A stretch of DNA of 64,000 nucleotides from contig JANNPZ010000090.1 of assembly GCA_031400505.1 (NCBI GenBank), forward strand, positions 1 through 64,000, in the 5' to 3' direction. The notes under the pieces were generated by a model. That model was not told the origin of the DNA, did not search any database, and saw only the letters and a list, made by a program, of their open reading frames with translations. Shown here in pieces: positions 52,562 to 61,946 of this stretch; within the stretch, counting starts at the first letter, position 1, and each line of letters starts with the position of its first letter. Source of the DNA: JAIYDJ01 sp031400505 (GTDB lineage Bacteria; Pseudomonadota; Alphaproteobacteria; Rhodobacterales; Rhodobacteraceae). The position numbers and the translations under genes are program-made.

Positions 52562-54880
52562 TCATCCCCCTTGGCCAAAACTGGCCACCTGTCGTGACGC
52601 TCTTTTGCGAAGGACGCGTGGCAGACGTATCTCTGCCATTGCCCCCGCATGGGCATTTCCCTCAAAGATCGGCGCGTCGGTCAGAACCAACGACCCACCA
52701 TGTTCTTCTATGATCTTCTTGACAATCGGCAGACCCAAACCGGTACCCTTCTCGCGCGTTGTCACGTAAGGCTCGAACAACCTCGCACGGTCGGGTGGCA
52801 GTCCGGTCCCGTTGTCGGCGATGCTGATGACCGCTTCCCCCTCAATGGCTGACAGCGAAACCCGGATCTCCGGCTTGTAGTCTCTGCCTATCGAAATCTG
52901 TTTATCCTCAATGGCCTCCCCTGCATTCTTGATCAAATTTGTCAGGGCCTGACCAATCATGGTGCCGTCAAGTTCGACCATCAGGGCCGTGCTGGGAAAC
53001 GATTTCTGAAAATGCACCTCGGGTTGACCATTTTCCTGCAGCATTACGGCCGCACGCACGAGGGCAGTCAGATCAGTATCGCGACGGTCTGGTTCCGGCA
53101 TCCGCGCGAATTTTGAGAATTCGTCCACGATCCGGCGCAGATCGCCGGTTTGGCGCACGATGACATCGGTCAACTGCTCCAGCTCGTCCGGATCGGTCAC
53201 CTGAGTGCGGAATTTTCGCTTGATGCGTTCGGCGGACAGCGCGATCGGGGTCAAGGGGTTCTTGATTTCATGCGCGATGCGGCGCGCCACATCGCCCCAT
53301 GCCGCCATTCGCTGTGCCGATACAAGTTCGGTCACATCGTCGAAAGCCACGACATACCCCTCAAGCCTGCCGGCATCGCTGCGCCGCCCGCTCATCCGTA
53401 CCAACAGGCTTTCCAACTTGCCGCGGCGGGTAAGCCGGACCTCGTCCTGCACTGCAAGGCTGATACTGTCGCGCAAACGGTCGAACAAATCGGCAAACTC
53501 TGGCACCGCGTCGATCAGGGCACGGTCAGCAATCGTATCAGAGATATCCAGCAAGCGCGCCGCCGCACGGTTCACAAAATCGATCCGCCCGCCTGCATCC
53601 AGACCGATGACCCCAGCTGTGACGTTCGACAGCACGCTGTCAAACTGGCGGCGGCGGGTTTCGGTGTGACGGTGGCTGTCCATCAGCGCTTCTCGCTGAC
53701 CTTTCAACTGCTTGGTCATCTGGTTGAACACGCGGCCAAGGGTGGCGATTTCGTCGTCACCGTCTTCTTCTACCACCTGGACATCCAGATCACCCTGCCC
53801 GACCCGTTGCGCGGCACCAGCAAGCCGGCCGACAGGACGCGACAGGCGTTCGGCAAACCACAGGCCGCCCCAGACCGCTGCCAGCACCAGTATGACCGCA
53901 AAGCCTAGGTACAAAAGCGCGAAGTTGAACAATATCCGACCGCGTTCGGCTTCGAGTTGCTGATACAACAGCACGGTCTGCCGGGTTTCATCCAGCAGCG
54001 ACAAGATCGAGCCATCCACGGTGCGCGAGACAAAAAGATACCGGTCGGTAAAGGCCTCGAGGTGCACAAGTGCGCGGAATTCGTTGTTGGCCCAGTCTTC
54101 GATCACCACCACTTCGCCCTTTTGGGCGCGCGAAATCTCTTCTGGCGTGGGCTTTTCGAAATCAAAGTAATACGTCTTGCGGCCGCGCGTTTTCAGGTCG
54201 CCGCCGCCGTCGATCAGGTAGACCTCGCGCAAGCCGCGCTGAATGGCCGCCTGCCCTTGGGTCAATAGCTGTCGAACGTCGCCGTCATGCAAGAAGAACG
54301 TTTGCCGCTTTGCTGCGTCCAGATAGCGGGCCAGCGCACCGGCATCGTCGGTCAGGTTGTGCCGGTGTTCGGTTTCATAGGCCTGTGCCGCGGCAAGAGA
54401 GGTCGACAGCACTTGACGCACGCGATCTGAAAACCACCCCTCCAGGCCCACATTGACCGTCAGAACAGCAAAAATCGCAACCAGAACCGTAGGGATCAGC
54501 GCAACGATCCCGAACACCCCTGTAAGGCGTAAATGGAGCCGAGAGCCCGCAGATTGGCTGCGCCGGTCTGCCACCATCCGCAGCACCCGCGCCAGAACCA
54601 GCGAGGCGACAACCAGAACATACACGAAATCCGCCAGCAGGATCAGGCGCAGCGCTGGCGAAGACGCGCCCTGATTGAACGGCCCCAAGGCCACAAATGT
54701 AACCACCGCCAGCAGCGGCCCCAAAAGAACCAGCCCCAGCGTCATGCCGGCCTGCAACTTTCGCTGCCGTCGCAGACGTGACAGACGCGAAAGCCAATTG
54801 TTGCTTCGAGTGGCGCCCAGCACCTTACCCTGCCCTGTTTGCGCGGCAGGCCGTGCCCTGTCCGCCACATGTTGTGTCAT
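52562..54880 (-). CDS. ntrY: Sensor histidine kinase NtrY
   Basis: This 772-residue sensor has membrane segments near the N-terminus (LVLLGPLLAVVTFVALG, LILLADFVYVLVVASLVLA, GIVALIPTVLVAIFAVL) and a fourth after a periplasmic loop (LLYLGFAVILVLAAVWGG). HAMP, PAS, the phospho-histidine box HEIKNPLTP and an ATPase domain with DNGTGLPP and GTGLGLPIVKKI follow. It phosphorylates NtrX. The ATG at 54880 is preferred over earlier in-frame codons, which overlap ntrC. Confidence 0.95.
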   Translation of the reverse strand: MTQHVADRARPAAQTGQGKVLGATRSNNWLSRLSRLRRQRKLQAGMTLGLVLLGPLLAVVTFVALGPFNQGASSPALRLILLADFVYVLVVASLVLARVLRMVADRRSQSAGSRLHLRLTGVFGIVALIPTVLVAIFAVLTVNVGLEGWFSDRVRQVLSTSLAAAQAYETEHRHNLTDDAGALARYLDAAKRQTFFLHDGDVRQLLTQGQAAIQRGLREVYLIDGGGDLKTRGRKTYYFDFEKPTPEEISRAQKGEVVVIEDWANNEFRALVHLEAFTDRYLFVSRTVDGSILSLLDETRQTVLLYQQLEAERGRILFNFALLYLGFAVILVLAAVWGGLWFAERLSRPVGRLAGAAQRVGQGDLDVQVVEEDGDDEIATLGRVFNQMTKQLKGQREALMDSHRHTETRRRQFDSVLSNVTAGVIGLDAGGRIDFVNRAAARLLDISDTIADRALIDAVPEFADLFDRLRDSISLAVQDEVRLTRRGKLESLLVRMSGRRSDAGRLEGYVVAFDDVTELVSAQRMAAWGDVARRIAHEIKNPLTPIALSAERIKRKFRTQVTDPDELEQLTDVIVRQTGDLRRIVDEFSKFARMPEPDRRDTDLTALVRAAVMLQENGQPEVHFQKSFPSTALMVELDGTMIGQALTNLIKNAGEAIEDKQISIGRDYKPEIRVSLSAIEGEAVISIADNGTGLPPDRARLFEPYVTTREKGTGLGLPIVKKIIEEHGGSLVLTDAPIFEGNAHAGAMAEIRLPRVLRKRASRQVASFGQGG

Positions 54881-54915
54881 CGGGGTGCCCACACGCCACC
54901 CCTTCTGTGGCGGTT

Positions 54916-56283
54916 TTACATCAGTTTGCGGCGGCGTGTCACGCTGATATCGAGGTCGGTTATCTTCTTGCGCAAAGTATTTCGGTTGATCCCTAGAAGG
55001 TCGGCGCATTTCGCCTGGTTGCCGGCTGTGGCATCCAGCGCGATTTCGATCAGCGGCAACTCCATTTCGCGCAGGATGCGGTCGTAAATCCCGGGCGGGG
55101 GCAGCGCGCCTTCGTGCAGATCGAAGTAGCGCTTCAGGTGCCCGCGAACCGAGGCCGACAACCTTTCGCCTTCGGCTGGCGCACCGCGATTCGGGATGAC
55201 TGCCGTTGTGCCGCCCAATGCGACTTCAAGTTCGGGCGCACTGATTTCAGCTTCGGACGAGGTCACAAGCAAGCGTTTCAGCGTGTTTTCCAACTGTCGC
55301 ACGTTGCCTGGCCAGGGATAGCTGCGCAGCAGATTGCGGGCCTCTGCGGAAAGGCGCCGTTGGGTGCCACTGTCGCGTTGACCCCGCGCCAGAAAATGGT
55401 CTGCCAGCAAAGGGATATCTTCTACCCTGTCCCGCAGGGACGGCACGGCGATGGTGACGCCGCTCAGGCGGTAGAACAGATCCTTGCGAAAACGGCCCGC
55501 TTCCATCCGCAGCGCCAGATCGGTCTGGCTGGTGGCCATGATATGCGGCGCTTGATCTGCTGGCATATCCAGCAACCGCACAAGGCGCGCCTGGCTGTCT
55601 TCATCGAAATCAGCAACTTCGTCGAACACCAACGAACCGCCTTTGGCGCGCGAAAGCATGTTGGAAATTCCCGCGACACCTGCCAGATCGCCTGCCTGCG
55701 CTATGATGAACGGTTGCGTCCTGCGGTCGGAAAAATCGTGAATCGCGCGGGCAATCAATGACTTTCCGGTCCCAGACTCGCCTGTGATCAAAACCGCGAG
55801 ATCGGTGTTCATCACCCGCGCCACCAGCCGGTACAGCGCCTGCATCGACGCCGTTTTGCCCACCAACGGCAGATCGTCACCCGGATCGCGCGGCGCAATC
55901 ACCGCCCGGGGCGCGCGGCGTTTGAGGTCAAGCGCGCGGGCGGACCGCTTCATCAGATCGGGCAGATCGAACGGTTTGGGCAGATAGTCATAGGCCTCGG
56001 CGTCCGCTGCCTGAATGGCCGTCATGATGGTATTCTGCGCCGAAATCACGATCACCGGCAGGCCCGGGCGCATCTTGCTGATGCGGGGCAGCGCCTCTAG
56101 CCCATTGCCATCGGGCATGATCACATCTGAAATCACCAGATCGCCCTTGCCCTCTTCGACCCAGCGCATCAGCGTCATCAGCGACGACGTCGCGTGCACC
56201 TTGCAGCCAGCCCGCGTCAGGGCCTGCGTCAGAACGGTGCGGATCGTGCGATCGTCATCTGCGACCAGAACAGTGCCATCCAT
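54916..56283 (-). CDS. ntrC: Nitrogen regulator NtrC (sigma-54-independent form)
   Basis: This 455-residue response regulator has phospho-acceptor Asp53 (DLVISDVIMPDG), Walker A GESGTGKS at 168-175, Walker B LVFDE at 218-222 and a C-terminal Fis-type helix-turn-helix (GNQAKCADLLGINRNTLRKK). The stretch between the Walker motifs is shortened and lacks the GAFTGA loop. That is the known peculiarity of Rhodobacter capsulatus NtrC, which activates the sigma-70 polymerase. It controls nitrogen assimilation genes. Its ATG overlaps the ntrB stop by one base. Confidence 0.95.
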   Translation of the reverse strand: MDGTVLVADDDRTIRTVLTQALTRAGCKVHATSSLMTLMRWVEEGKGDLVISDVIMPDGNGLEALPRISKMRPGLPVIVISAQNTIMTAIQAADAEAYDYLPKPFDLPDLMKRSARALDLKRRAPRAVIAPRDPGDDLPLVGKTASMQALYRLVARVMNTDLAVLITGESGTGKSLIARAIHDFSDRRTQPFIIAQAGDLAGVAGISNMLSRAKGGSLVFDEVADFDEDSQARLVRLLDMPADQAPHIMATSQTDLALRMEAGRFRKDLFYRLSGVTIAVPSLRDRVEDIPLLADHFLARGQRDSGTQRRLSAEARNLLRSYPWPGNVRQLENTLKRLLVTSSEAEISAPELEVALGGTTAVIPNRGAPAEGERLSASVRGHLKRYFDLHEGALPPPGIYDRILREMELPLIEIALDATAGNQAKCADLLGINRNTLRKKITDLDISVTRRRKLM

Positions 56284-57395
56284 CAGCGGGTCTCCTTTGT
56301 GGGGTCTTGGGGGCTGGCTGTCTTGGGGGCCAGCGGCAGGGAAAGACGAAATACCGTGCGTTGCGGAACCGAATCGACGCCGATCCAGCCGCCATGGTCA
56401 GAGATGATCTTAGACACCAAAGCCAATCCAAGACCGGTGCCGTTTTCGCGCCCGGACACAAACGGCTCAAAGATCTCGCCCGCAATATCCGGCGGCAAAC
56501 CGGGGCCATCGTCGATGATCTCGACTTGCAGGGGCAACACGCCACCCGATCCATCGCGGCGTCGCAGGCGCAGGGACATGTCATAGAACGTATGCAACCG
56601 GATCGTACCCCCGCGCTGGTCGGCGGCCTCGGCTGCGTTCTTGATCAGGTTCAGGAACACTTGGGTCAACTGGTCCAGATCGGCAAAGGTTGGGGGCAGC
56701 GAAGGGTCGTAATCCTCGATGAAATTCATATGCGCAGCAAATCCAAGTTGCGCCGACTTGCGGGCCCGATCCATTGCGTCGTGGATGTTGACGGCACGGC
56801 GATCCGGCGGGCGGAGGTTGCCGAACTGCTCGACTTGTTCCAGCAGTTTCACGATGCGTCGGGTTTCCTCGACGATCAGATCGGTCAATTCGCGGTCCTC
56901 TGGCCCCGCATTCATCGAGATCAACTGTGCTGCCCCGGAAATTCCCGCCAGCGGGTTCTTGATCTCGTGCGCCAGCATTTCCGCCATGCCAACGGCGGAT
57001 TTCGCCGCCGATTTGACTTGCATCGCTCGGCCCATCCGGTCGGCGATGTCGCGCGGGCTGATCAGCAGCATGACGATGTCGGGATTGTCATGCATCGGGG
57101 CCAGCTGCACGTTGCACTGCACAGGCGGGCGTTCGCCGGTGGTCACATCGACATCGTTGATGAACAAGGGCGCGTGGTTGGCGCGGGCGCGGGCAACCGC
57201 CTCGTCCATCGGGGCGTCGATCGACAGGCGGTCCAGCGCCGGTTGGCCGCGCAAGGTCCGGCTGGAGGCGTTGAGGAATGTCTCTGCCGCCGGATTGGCC
57301 TCGATGATGCGGTTGGTCTGATCGATCAGCAGGGCAGGCACTGGCAGCGACGCCCAGACAACCCCCGGCACCGGGTAGGGCGTGCGATAGGTCAT
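56283..57395 (-). CDS. ntrB: Nitrogen sensor histidine kinase/phosphatase NtrB
   Basis: This 370-residue soluble sensor begins with a PAS domain (ALLIDQTNRIIEANPAAETF) and has the H-box HEIKNPLAGISGAAQL, then N-box DQLTQVFLNLIKNAAEA, DDGPGLPPDI and GTGLGLALVSKII. It phosphorylates or dephosphorylates NtrC under control of PII proteins. The start overlaps the dusB stop by 4 bases, the classical nifR3-ntrB coupling of Rhodobacter. Confidence 0.96.
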   Translation of the reverse strand: MTYRTPYPVPGVVWASLPVPALLIDQTNRIIEANPAAETFLNASSRTLRGQPALDRLSIDAPMDEAVARARANHAPLFINDVDVTTGERPPVQCNVQLAPMHDNPDIVMLLISPRDIADRMGRAMQVKSAAKSAVGMAEMLAHEIKNPLAGISGAAQLISMNAGPEDRELTDLIVEETRRIVKLLEQVEQFGNLRPPDRRAVNIHDAMDRARKSAQLGFAAHMNFIEDYDPSLPPTFADLDQLTQVFLNLIKNAAEAADQRGGTIRLHTFYDMSLRLRRRDGSGGVLPLQVEIIDDGPGLPPDIAGEIFEPFVSGRENGTGLGLALVSKIISDHGGWIGVDSVPQRTVFRLSLPLAPKTASPQDPTKETR

Positions 57396-58393
57396 GCAGC
57401 CACCTTTGGCGCGTCAGTGAAGGCGCTGCGGATCAAGGCGTGAACGACGGCGGGGCTGGTCGCGGTCATCAGGGCGGCGCGGGGGGCCGTCAGATTGGCC
57501 GCGTCCAGATACCAGCCGAGATGTTTGCGCGCAACGCGCAGGCCAAGATCGAGCCCGTAGAACGCAAGCATCGCGTCGTAGTGTTCGGAGACAAGGTCCG
57601 CAAGGGCGCCGCCTGCAGGGATCACCGGGGCCGGAGTGCCAAAAAGCGCATGCGCGATCTCGGCCAGCCGCCAAGGCGCGCCCTGCGCCCCGCGCCCGAT
57701 CATCACACCATCCGCCCCGGACAGGGCCAGCGCCTCGCGCGCGGTGGTGGCATCCACGATATCGCCGTTTGCGATCACGGGAATACGAACCGCAGATTTG
57801 ATGGCGCGAATCGCGGCCCAATCCGCAGTGCCCTTGTAAAACTGACAGCGTGTTCGGCCGTGAATGGTGATCAACGCGATGCCCGCTCCTTCGGCGCGCT
57901 GCGCCAAAGTTGCCGCGTTCAGCGTCGCATCGTCCCATCCCAGCCGCGTCTTCAGCGTGACCGGCACATCGACCGCACCGACGACCGCATCGATCAGGCG
58001 CAAGGCATGGTCCAGATCTCGCATCAGGGCAGACCCCGAATAGCCCGTGGTCACCCGTTTCGCCGGGCAGCCCATGTTGATATCGATGATCTGCGCACCC
58101 TGCCCGGCCACGTATCGCGCCGCCTCTGCCATCCAGTGCGGCTCACGACCCGCCAGTTGGACAGAGGTGCGCGCCTGATCAAAACCCAGTTCGGCCCGGG
58201 CACGGGCCAGGGGTTTGGCCTGTACCACTTCCTGGCTGGCGACCATTTCCGAAACCACCAGTCCCGCGCCAAAGCGAGACACGAGTTGCCGGAACGGCAG
58301 GTCCGTTATGCCCGCCAAAGGTGCAAGCAGCACCGCCGGTGTCAGCACAAGAGGACCGGGTCTGCGGTCCTGGGGGCGAGGTTTGGCATCCAT
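57392..58393 (-). CDS. dusB: tRNA-dihydrouridine synthase DusB (NifR3)
   Basis: This 333-residue flavoenzyme reduces uridine to dihydrouridine in tRNA. The FMN barrel starts LAPLAGITDLPFRQLVSRFG; the catalytic cysteine lies in NMGCPAKRVT, and later come HGRTRCQFYKGTADW and VIANGDIVDATTA. It heads the dusB-ntrBC-ntrYX operon, historically called nifR3. It diverges from ispDF. Confidence 0.96.
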   Translation of the reverse strand: MDAKPRPQDRRPGPLVLTPAVLLAPLAGITDLPFRQLVSRFGAGLVVSEMVASQEVVQAKPLARARAELGFDQARTSVQLAGREPHWMAEAARYVAGQGAQIIDINMGCPAKRVTTGYSGSALMRDLDHALRLIDAVVGAVDVPVTLKTRLGWDDATLNAATLAQRAEGAGIALITIHGRTRCQFYKGTADWAAIRAIKSAVRIPVIANGDIVDATTAREALALSGADGVMIGRGAQGAPWRLAEIAHALFGTPAPVIPAGGALADLVSEHYDAMLAFYGLDLGLRVARKHLGWYLDAANLTAPRAALMTATSPAVVHALIRSAFTDAPKVAA

Positions 58394-58555
58394 GTCCCCT
58401 ACCTATGCCAAATCTTGATCATGACCAAGGTCAGCCCTGCAATCCATGCCTTGAAAACGAGCAATGCCTGTTTATTGGGCGTATGGCCGATTTTTGCAGC
58501 AAGATTGTCAGCCAACCGCGACTGCATTAAGAATGCCTTCAACCAAGGAGGCCCG

Positions 58556-59686
58556 ATGACGACAGCCGTGATCATTGTAGCTGCCGGGCGCGGCAGCCGG
58601 GCTGGGGGGGACATTCCCAAGCAGTGGCAGCTTGTTGCGGGGCAAACGGTTCTTTCGCGGACCGTTTTGGCGTTCGAAGACTTTCGGCGGGTTGTGGTGG
58701 TCCACCCGGACGATGTGGCAAGGGCGGCAGGGATGGGCCAAGTGGTGCTGGGCGGGGCGTCGCGAACTGCGTCGGTTCGCGCCGCACTCGAAGCGCTGGC
58801 GGGGACCGGAGTGCAGCGGGTTCTGATCCACGACGGCGCGCGGCCTTTGGTATCGGGCGCGGTCATCGGGCGGGTTCTTGCCGCACTTGACCAGGCAGCG
58901 GGGGCAGCCCCCGCCCTGCCGGTCAGCGATGCATTGTGGTTGGGTGCGGACGGGCAGGTTGCCGGCACGCGCGACCGCGACGGGCTCTTTCGCGCCCAGA
59001 CGCCACAGGGATTTCACTTTGACGCGATCCTTGCCGCCTATCGCGCCCATCCCGCCGATGCCGCGGACGATGTGGCGGTTGCGCGCAGCGCGGGGATAGA
59101 GGTTGCGATTGTGGCCGGCGACGAAGACAATCTGAAACTGACCTATCCGGACGATTTTGCACGGGCCGAAGGGATTTTGCGGGGGCGGATGATGGATTTG
59201 CGGCCAAATGACGTGAGGTTGGGCAATGGGTTTGATGTGCATGCGTTTTGCGACGGAACCCAGGTCTGGCTGTGCGGGGTTTCGGTGCCGCATGGGCGCG
59301 GGTTGCTTGGTCATTCGGATGCCGATGTCGGGATGCATGCGTTGACCGATGCGATTTATGGTGCGCTGGCCGATGGGGATATCGGCCGGCATTTTCCACC
59401 CAGCGATCCGCAGTGGAAAGGTGCGGCAAGCGAGATTTTCTTGCGGCACGCGATGGGGCGGGTTCTGGCGCGGGGGTACGTTCTGGGGAACTGCGATGTG
59501 ACGCTGATCTGCGAACGGCCCAAGATCGGGCAGCATTCCGGGGCAATGCGGGCGGCTTTGGCCGGCATCATGGGGGTGGAGGTTGACCGGATAAGCGTCA
59601 AGGCTACCACAGCGGAACGGCTTGGATTTACCGGGCGGGAAGAGGGGATTGCGGCAATGGCGACGGCGACTTTGGTGCGGGCATGA
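58556..59686 (+). CDS. ispDF: Bifunctional IspD/IspF isoprenoid synthesis enzyme
   Basis: This 376-residue protein fuses two steps of the MEP pathway. The IspD half (1-215) has VIIVAAGRGSRAGGDIPKQW and GDEDNLKLTYPDDFA, and makes CDP-methylerythritol. The IspF half (about 216-376) has GNGFDVHAF with the zinc Asp-His, GHSDADVGMHALTDAI and GDIGRHFPPSDP, and makes the cyclodiphosphate. Fusion is common in alphaproteobacteria. The ATG at 58556 follows AAGGAGGC; the frame is open far upstream without similarity. The end overlaps pgpA by 4 bases. Confidence 0.96.
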   Translation: MTTAVIIVAAGRGSRAGGDIPKQWQLVAGQTVLSRTVLAFEDFRRVVVVHPDDVARAAGMGQVVLGGASRTASVRAALEALAGTGVQRVLIHDGARPLVSGAVIGRVLAALDQAAGAAPALPVSDALWLGADGQVAGTRDRDGLFRAQTPQGFHFDAILAAYRAHPADAADDVAVARSAGIEVAIVAGDEDNLKLTYPDDFARAEGILRGRMMDLRPNDVRLGNGFDVHAFCDGTQVWLCGVSVPHGRGLLGHSDADVGMHALTDAIYGALADGDIGRHFPPSDPQWKGAASEIFLRHAMGRVLARGYVLGNCDVTLICERPKIGQHSGAMRAALAGIMGVEVDRISVKATTAERLGFTGREEGIAAMATATLVRA

Positions 59687-60159
59687 TCCGCGCGGTTCTG
59701 ACGGTGGGCGGGGTTGGCTATCTGCAGCCGGCATCGGGCACCTGGGCCTCGGGTCTGGCGGTGGCGGTCGGTTTGGGCCTGCATGCGCTGGGGGGCTTCC
59801 CACTGCTGGCGCTGGCTTTGGTCGTGGCAACGGTGGCAGGGTTCTGGGCCTGCCGCAGCCTTGGCGCGGGCGAGGACCCGTCCGAAGTGGTGATCGACGA
59901 AGTGGCGGGGCAGTGGCTTGCGCTGTGCTTTCCGTCATTTGCGTTCTGGAACATGGGCGTGGACGGCTTTCCTTATCCGGGCTGGGTTGCGGCCTTTGTG
60001 TTCTTTCGGCTGTTCGATGTCTGGAAACCCTGGATCATCGGCCGGGCGGATCGGCGGGGCGATGCGGCTGGCGTCATGCTGGATGATCTGTTGGCTGGGA
60101 CCGCGGCGGGCCTTTCCGTGATGATCGCGGCGGCTGTTGCGCATGGGATCTTCCTATGA
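59683..60159 (+). CDS. pgpA: Phosphatidylglycerophosphatase A
   Basis: This 158-residue membrane enzyme dephosphorylates phosphatidylglycerophosphate to phosphatidylglycerol. It has the family motifs PASGTWASGLAVAVGL and DPSEVVIDEVAGQW, with the acidic residues that bind the metal, then FFRLFDVWKPWIIG and the final DDLLAGTAAGL. Several membrane segments lie between them. It is translationally coupled on both sides. Confidence 0.94.
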   Translation: MIRAVLTVGGVGYLQPASGTWASGLAVAVGLGLHALGGFPLLALALVVATVAGFWACRSLGAGEDPSEVVIDEVAGQWLALCFPSFAFWNMGVDGFPYPGWVAAFVFFRLFDVWKPWIIGRADRRGDAAGVMLDDLLAGTAAGLSVMIAAAVAHGIFL

Positions 60160-60629
60160 TCGTGGCAGACCTTCTGGCCGCAGCACGGGCTGCGTCTGTC
60201 CGGATTGCAACCGCCGAAAGCTGCACCGGGGGGATGATTTCTGCGGCATTGACCGATGTTGCGGGATCCTCCGACGTGTTTGATCGCGGCTTTGTCACCT
60301 ATTCGAATGACGCAAAGGTGGCGATGCTAGGCGTGTCGCCTGCAACGCTGGCGTCTGTCGGGGCCGTGTCAGAAGCGGTCGCGGGCGAGATGGCCGACGG
60401 GGCGCTTGCGCGGTCGCAGGCAGGATTGGCGGTGTCGGTGACAGGGATTGCAGGGCCGGGTGCGTCGGATTTCAAACCCGAAGGGCGGGTTTGCTTCGGT
60501 CTGGCTATGCCCGGGCATGTGACACGGGTAGAGACGGTGGAGTTTGGCGCAATCGGGCGGGCAAAAGTCCGGCAGGCGTCGGTCGATCATGCGTTGCGGT
60601 TGCTGGCGCGCGCACTTCAGGCGAGGTAG
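60156..60629 (+). CDS. pncC: Nicotinamide-nucleotide amidohydrolase (CinA C-terminal domain)
   Basis: This 157-residue protein equals the stand-alone CinA C-terminal domain. The motifs are IATAESCTGGMISAALTDV with the catalytic serine region, FVTYSNDAKVAMLGV and TGIAGPGASDFKPEG. It deamidates nicotinamide mononucleotide for NAD recycling. It starts at an ATGA overlap with pgpA; its end overlaps the convergent RatA-like gene by 13 bases. Confidence 0.92.
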   Translation: MIVADLLAAARAASVRIATAESCTGGMISAALTDVAGSSDVFDRGFVTYSNDAKVAMLGVSPATLASVGAVSEAVAGEMADGALARSQAGLAVSVTGIAGPGASDFKPEGRVCFGLAMPGHVTRVETVEFGAIGRAKVRQASVDHALRLLARALQAR

Positions 60630-61066
60630 ATCGCCTTTGCCCGCGCTTCGAAAGCGCGCACCACACGGGTCATTGCTTCGTTGAAAACAAGCCCGATCAC
60701 AGAGGCGAGGATCGGGTTGCGAAATTCGAAATCCACGGTGAAATCCACCTCGGAACCTCCGTCAGGCAGATCGCGGAACGCCCAGACCGACTTCAGGTGC
60801 TTGAGCGGGCCATCGAGGTATTCCGTCTCGATCCGCCCGCGTGCCGGGTACAGCACCACGCGACTGCCGAATTTTTCGCGAAACAGCTTGAAACTGATCA
60901 CGAGGTCAACCTCCATCACCTCGCCCCCGTCTACCGGGTTCCGCGAGCGGATGCGCGCAGCCGAGTTCCACGGCAGGAATTCGGGATAGCGCGCAACATC
61001 GGCAACCAACGCATACATTTGAGCGGCAGAATGCGGCAGTTGGCGCGTTTCGTGGTGGTGGGGCAT
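60617..61066 (-). CDS. RatA/COQ10-like START-domain protein
   Basis: This 149-residue protein belongs to the COQ10/RatA polyketide-cyclase-like family: MYALVADVARYPEFLPWN, VMEVDLVISFKLFREKF, LKHLKSVWAFRDLPDGGSE and VDFEFRNPILASVIG. Alphaproteobacterial members are thought to bind ubiquinone or its precursors, like mitochondrial Coq10; enterobacterial RatA was described as a ribosome-association toxin. I favour the COQ10-like role. The ATG at 61066 is the family start. Confidence 0.88.
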   Translation of the reverse strand: MPHHHETRQLPHSAAQMYALVADVARYPEFLPWNSAARIRSRNPVDGGEVMEVDLVISFKLFREKFGSRVVLYPARGRIETEYLDGPLKHLKSVWAFRDLPDGGSEVDFTVDFEFRNPILASVIGLVFNEAMTRVVRAFEARAKAIYLA

Positions 61067-61132
61067 GGCGTCCTGAGGCGTGACTTGGAGCCTTGTTGTG
61101 GTTAGACCGGAACGGGAAATCAAGAGGTTCAC

Positions 61133-61681
61133 ATGCCGCAACGCCCCTATGTCATCGATCAAATGATCAGCGCCAAGTCGATTGCAGCCCGGGTAGAGGA
61201 GCTGGCCCGCCAGATCGAAGTGTTTTATGCCGGGTCGGAACGTCTGATCGTGGTGGGGCTATTGCGCGGGTCGTTCGTGTTCATCGCCGACCTGGTCCGC
61301 GAGATCGCCCTGCCGGTGGAGGTTGATTTTCTGGAGGCGTCAAGTTACGGCGATTCCATGCAGTCCTCGCGCGAAGTGCGCATCCTTAAGGACTTGCGCG
61401 GCGAGATTGCCGGGCGCGATGTGCTGGTCGTCGAAGACATCGTGGATACCGGGTTTACGTTGCACCATGTGGTCAACATGCTGCGATCACGCGGGCCGGC
61501 GCGGCTGGAGGTTTGTGCCTTGCTGAACAAACCGTCGCGGCGCGAGGTAGACATTCGGGCGACCTGGACCGGATTCGACATTCCCGATGAGTTCGTCGTC
61601 GGCTATGGCATTGATTTTGCGCAAAGAAACCGAAACTTGCCGTTTATCGGCAAGGTAAGGTTTACCGATGGCGCGTCATGA
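61133..61681 (+). CDS. hpt: Hypoxanthine phosphoribosyltransferase
   Basis: This 182-residue purine-salvage enzyme converts hypoxanthine or guanine with PRPP to the nucleotide. Motifs are the flexible-loop region VDFLEASSYGDSMQSS, the PRPP-binding VLVVEDIVDTGFTLHHV, and the later VGYGIDFAQRNRNLPFIG. The ATG at 61133 gives the family N-terminus. The stop overlaps the next small gene (ATGA). Confidence 0.95.
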   Translation: MPQRPYVIDQMISAKSIAARVEELARQIEVFYAGSERLIVVGLLRGSFVFIADLVREIALPVEVDFLEASSYGDSMQSSREVRILKDLRGEIAGRDVLVVEDIVDTGFTLHHVVNMLRSRGPARLEVCALLNKPSRREVDIRATWTGFDIPDEFVVGYGIDFAQRNRNLPFIGKVRFTDGAS

Positions 61682-61851
61682 ATCTGCATTGGTTGATGCG
61701 CATGGCACAATGGGCCCGCAATCCGCCGTCCTGGGGCAGGGTCAAGCTGGTGCTGGGGGTGGTGGCTGTCTGCGGTGCTCTTGTGGGCATCGAGACGATC
61801 TGGGGCTGGCCGGACTGGCTGACGGTGAATGGAAAAGCCTGGAAACCCTGA
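61678..61851 (+). CDS. Small single-span membrane protein (57 aa)
   Basis: A 57-residue frame starts at an ATGA overlap with hpt. The product has a basic amphipathic N-terminus (HWLMRMAQWARNPPSWGRVK), one membrane segment (LVLGVVAVCGALVGIETIW) and a tryptophan-rich tail (GWPDWLTVNGKAWKP). The start overlap supports translation. No family function is known to me. Confidence 0.75.
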   Translation: MNLHWLMRMAQWARNPPSWGRVKLVLGVVAVCGALVGIETIWGWPDWLTVNGKAWKP

Positions 61852-61946
61852 GCGCGCTCATGCGCGTTACACTTGTGCGTGCATAAGTAGAGTAACGTTG
61901 GCGGGTGCCGTATGATCCGGGTGCGCAGCAGTGGCGGAGGACGAAA

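Noticed and set aside
57440..58555. Upstream extension of the ispDF frame
   Set aside because: It is antisense to dusB and carries no IspD sequence; the ATG at 58556 has a strong ribosome site.
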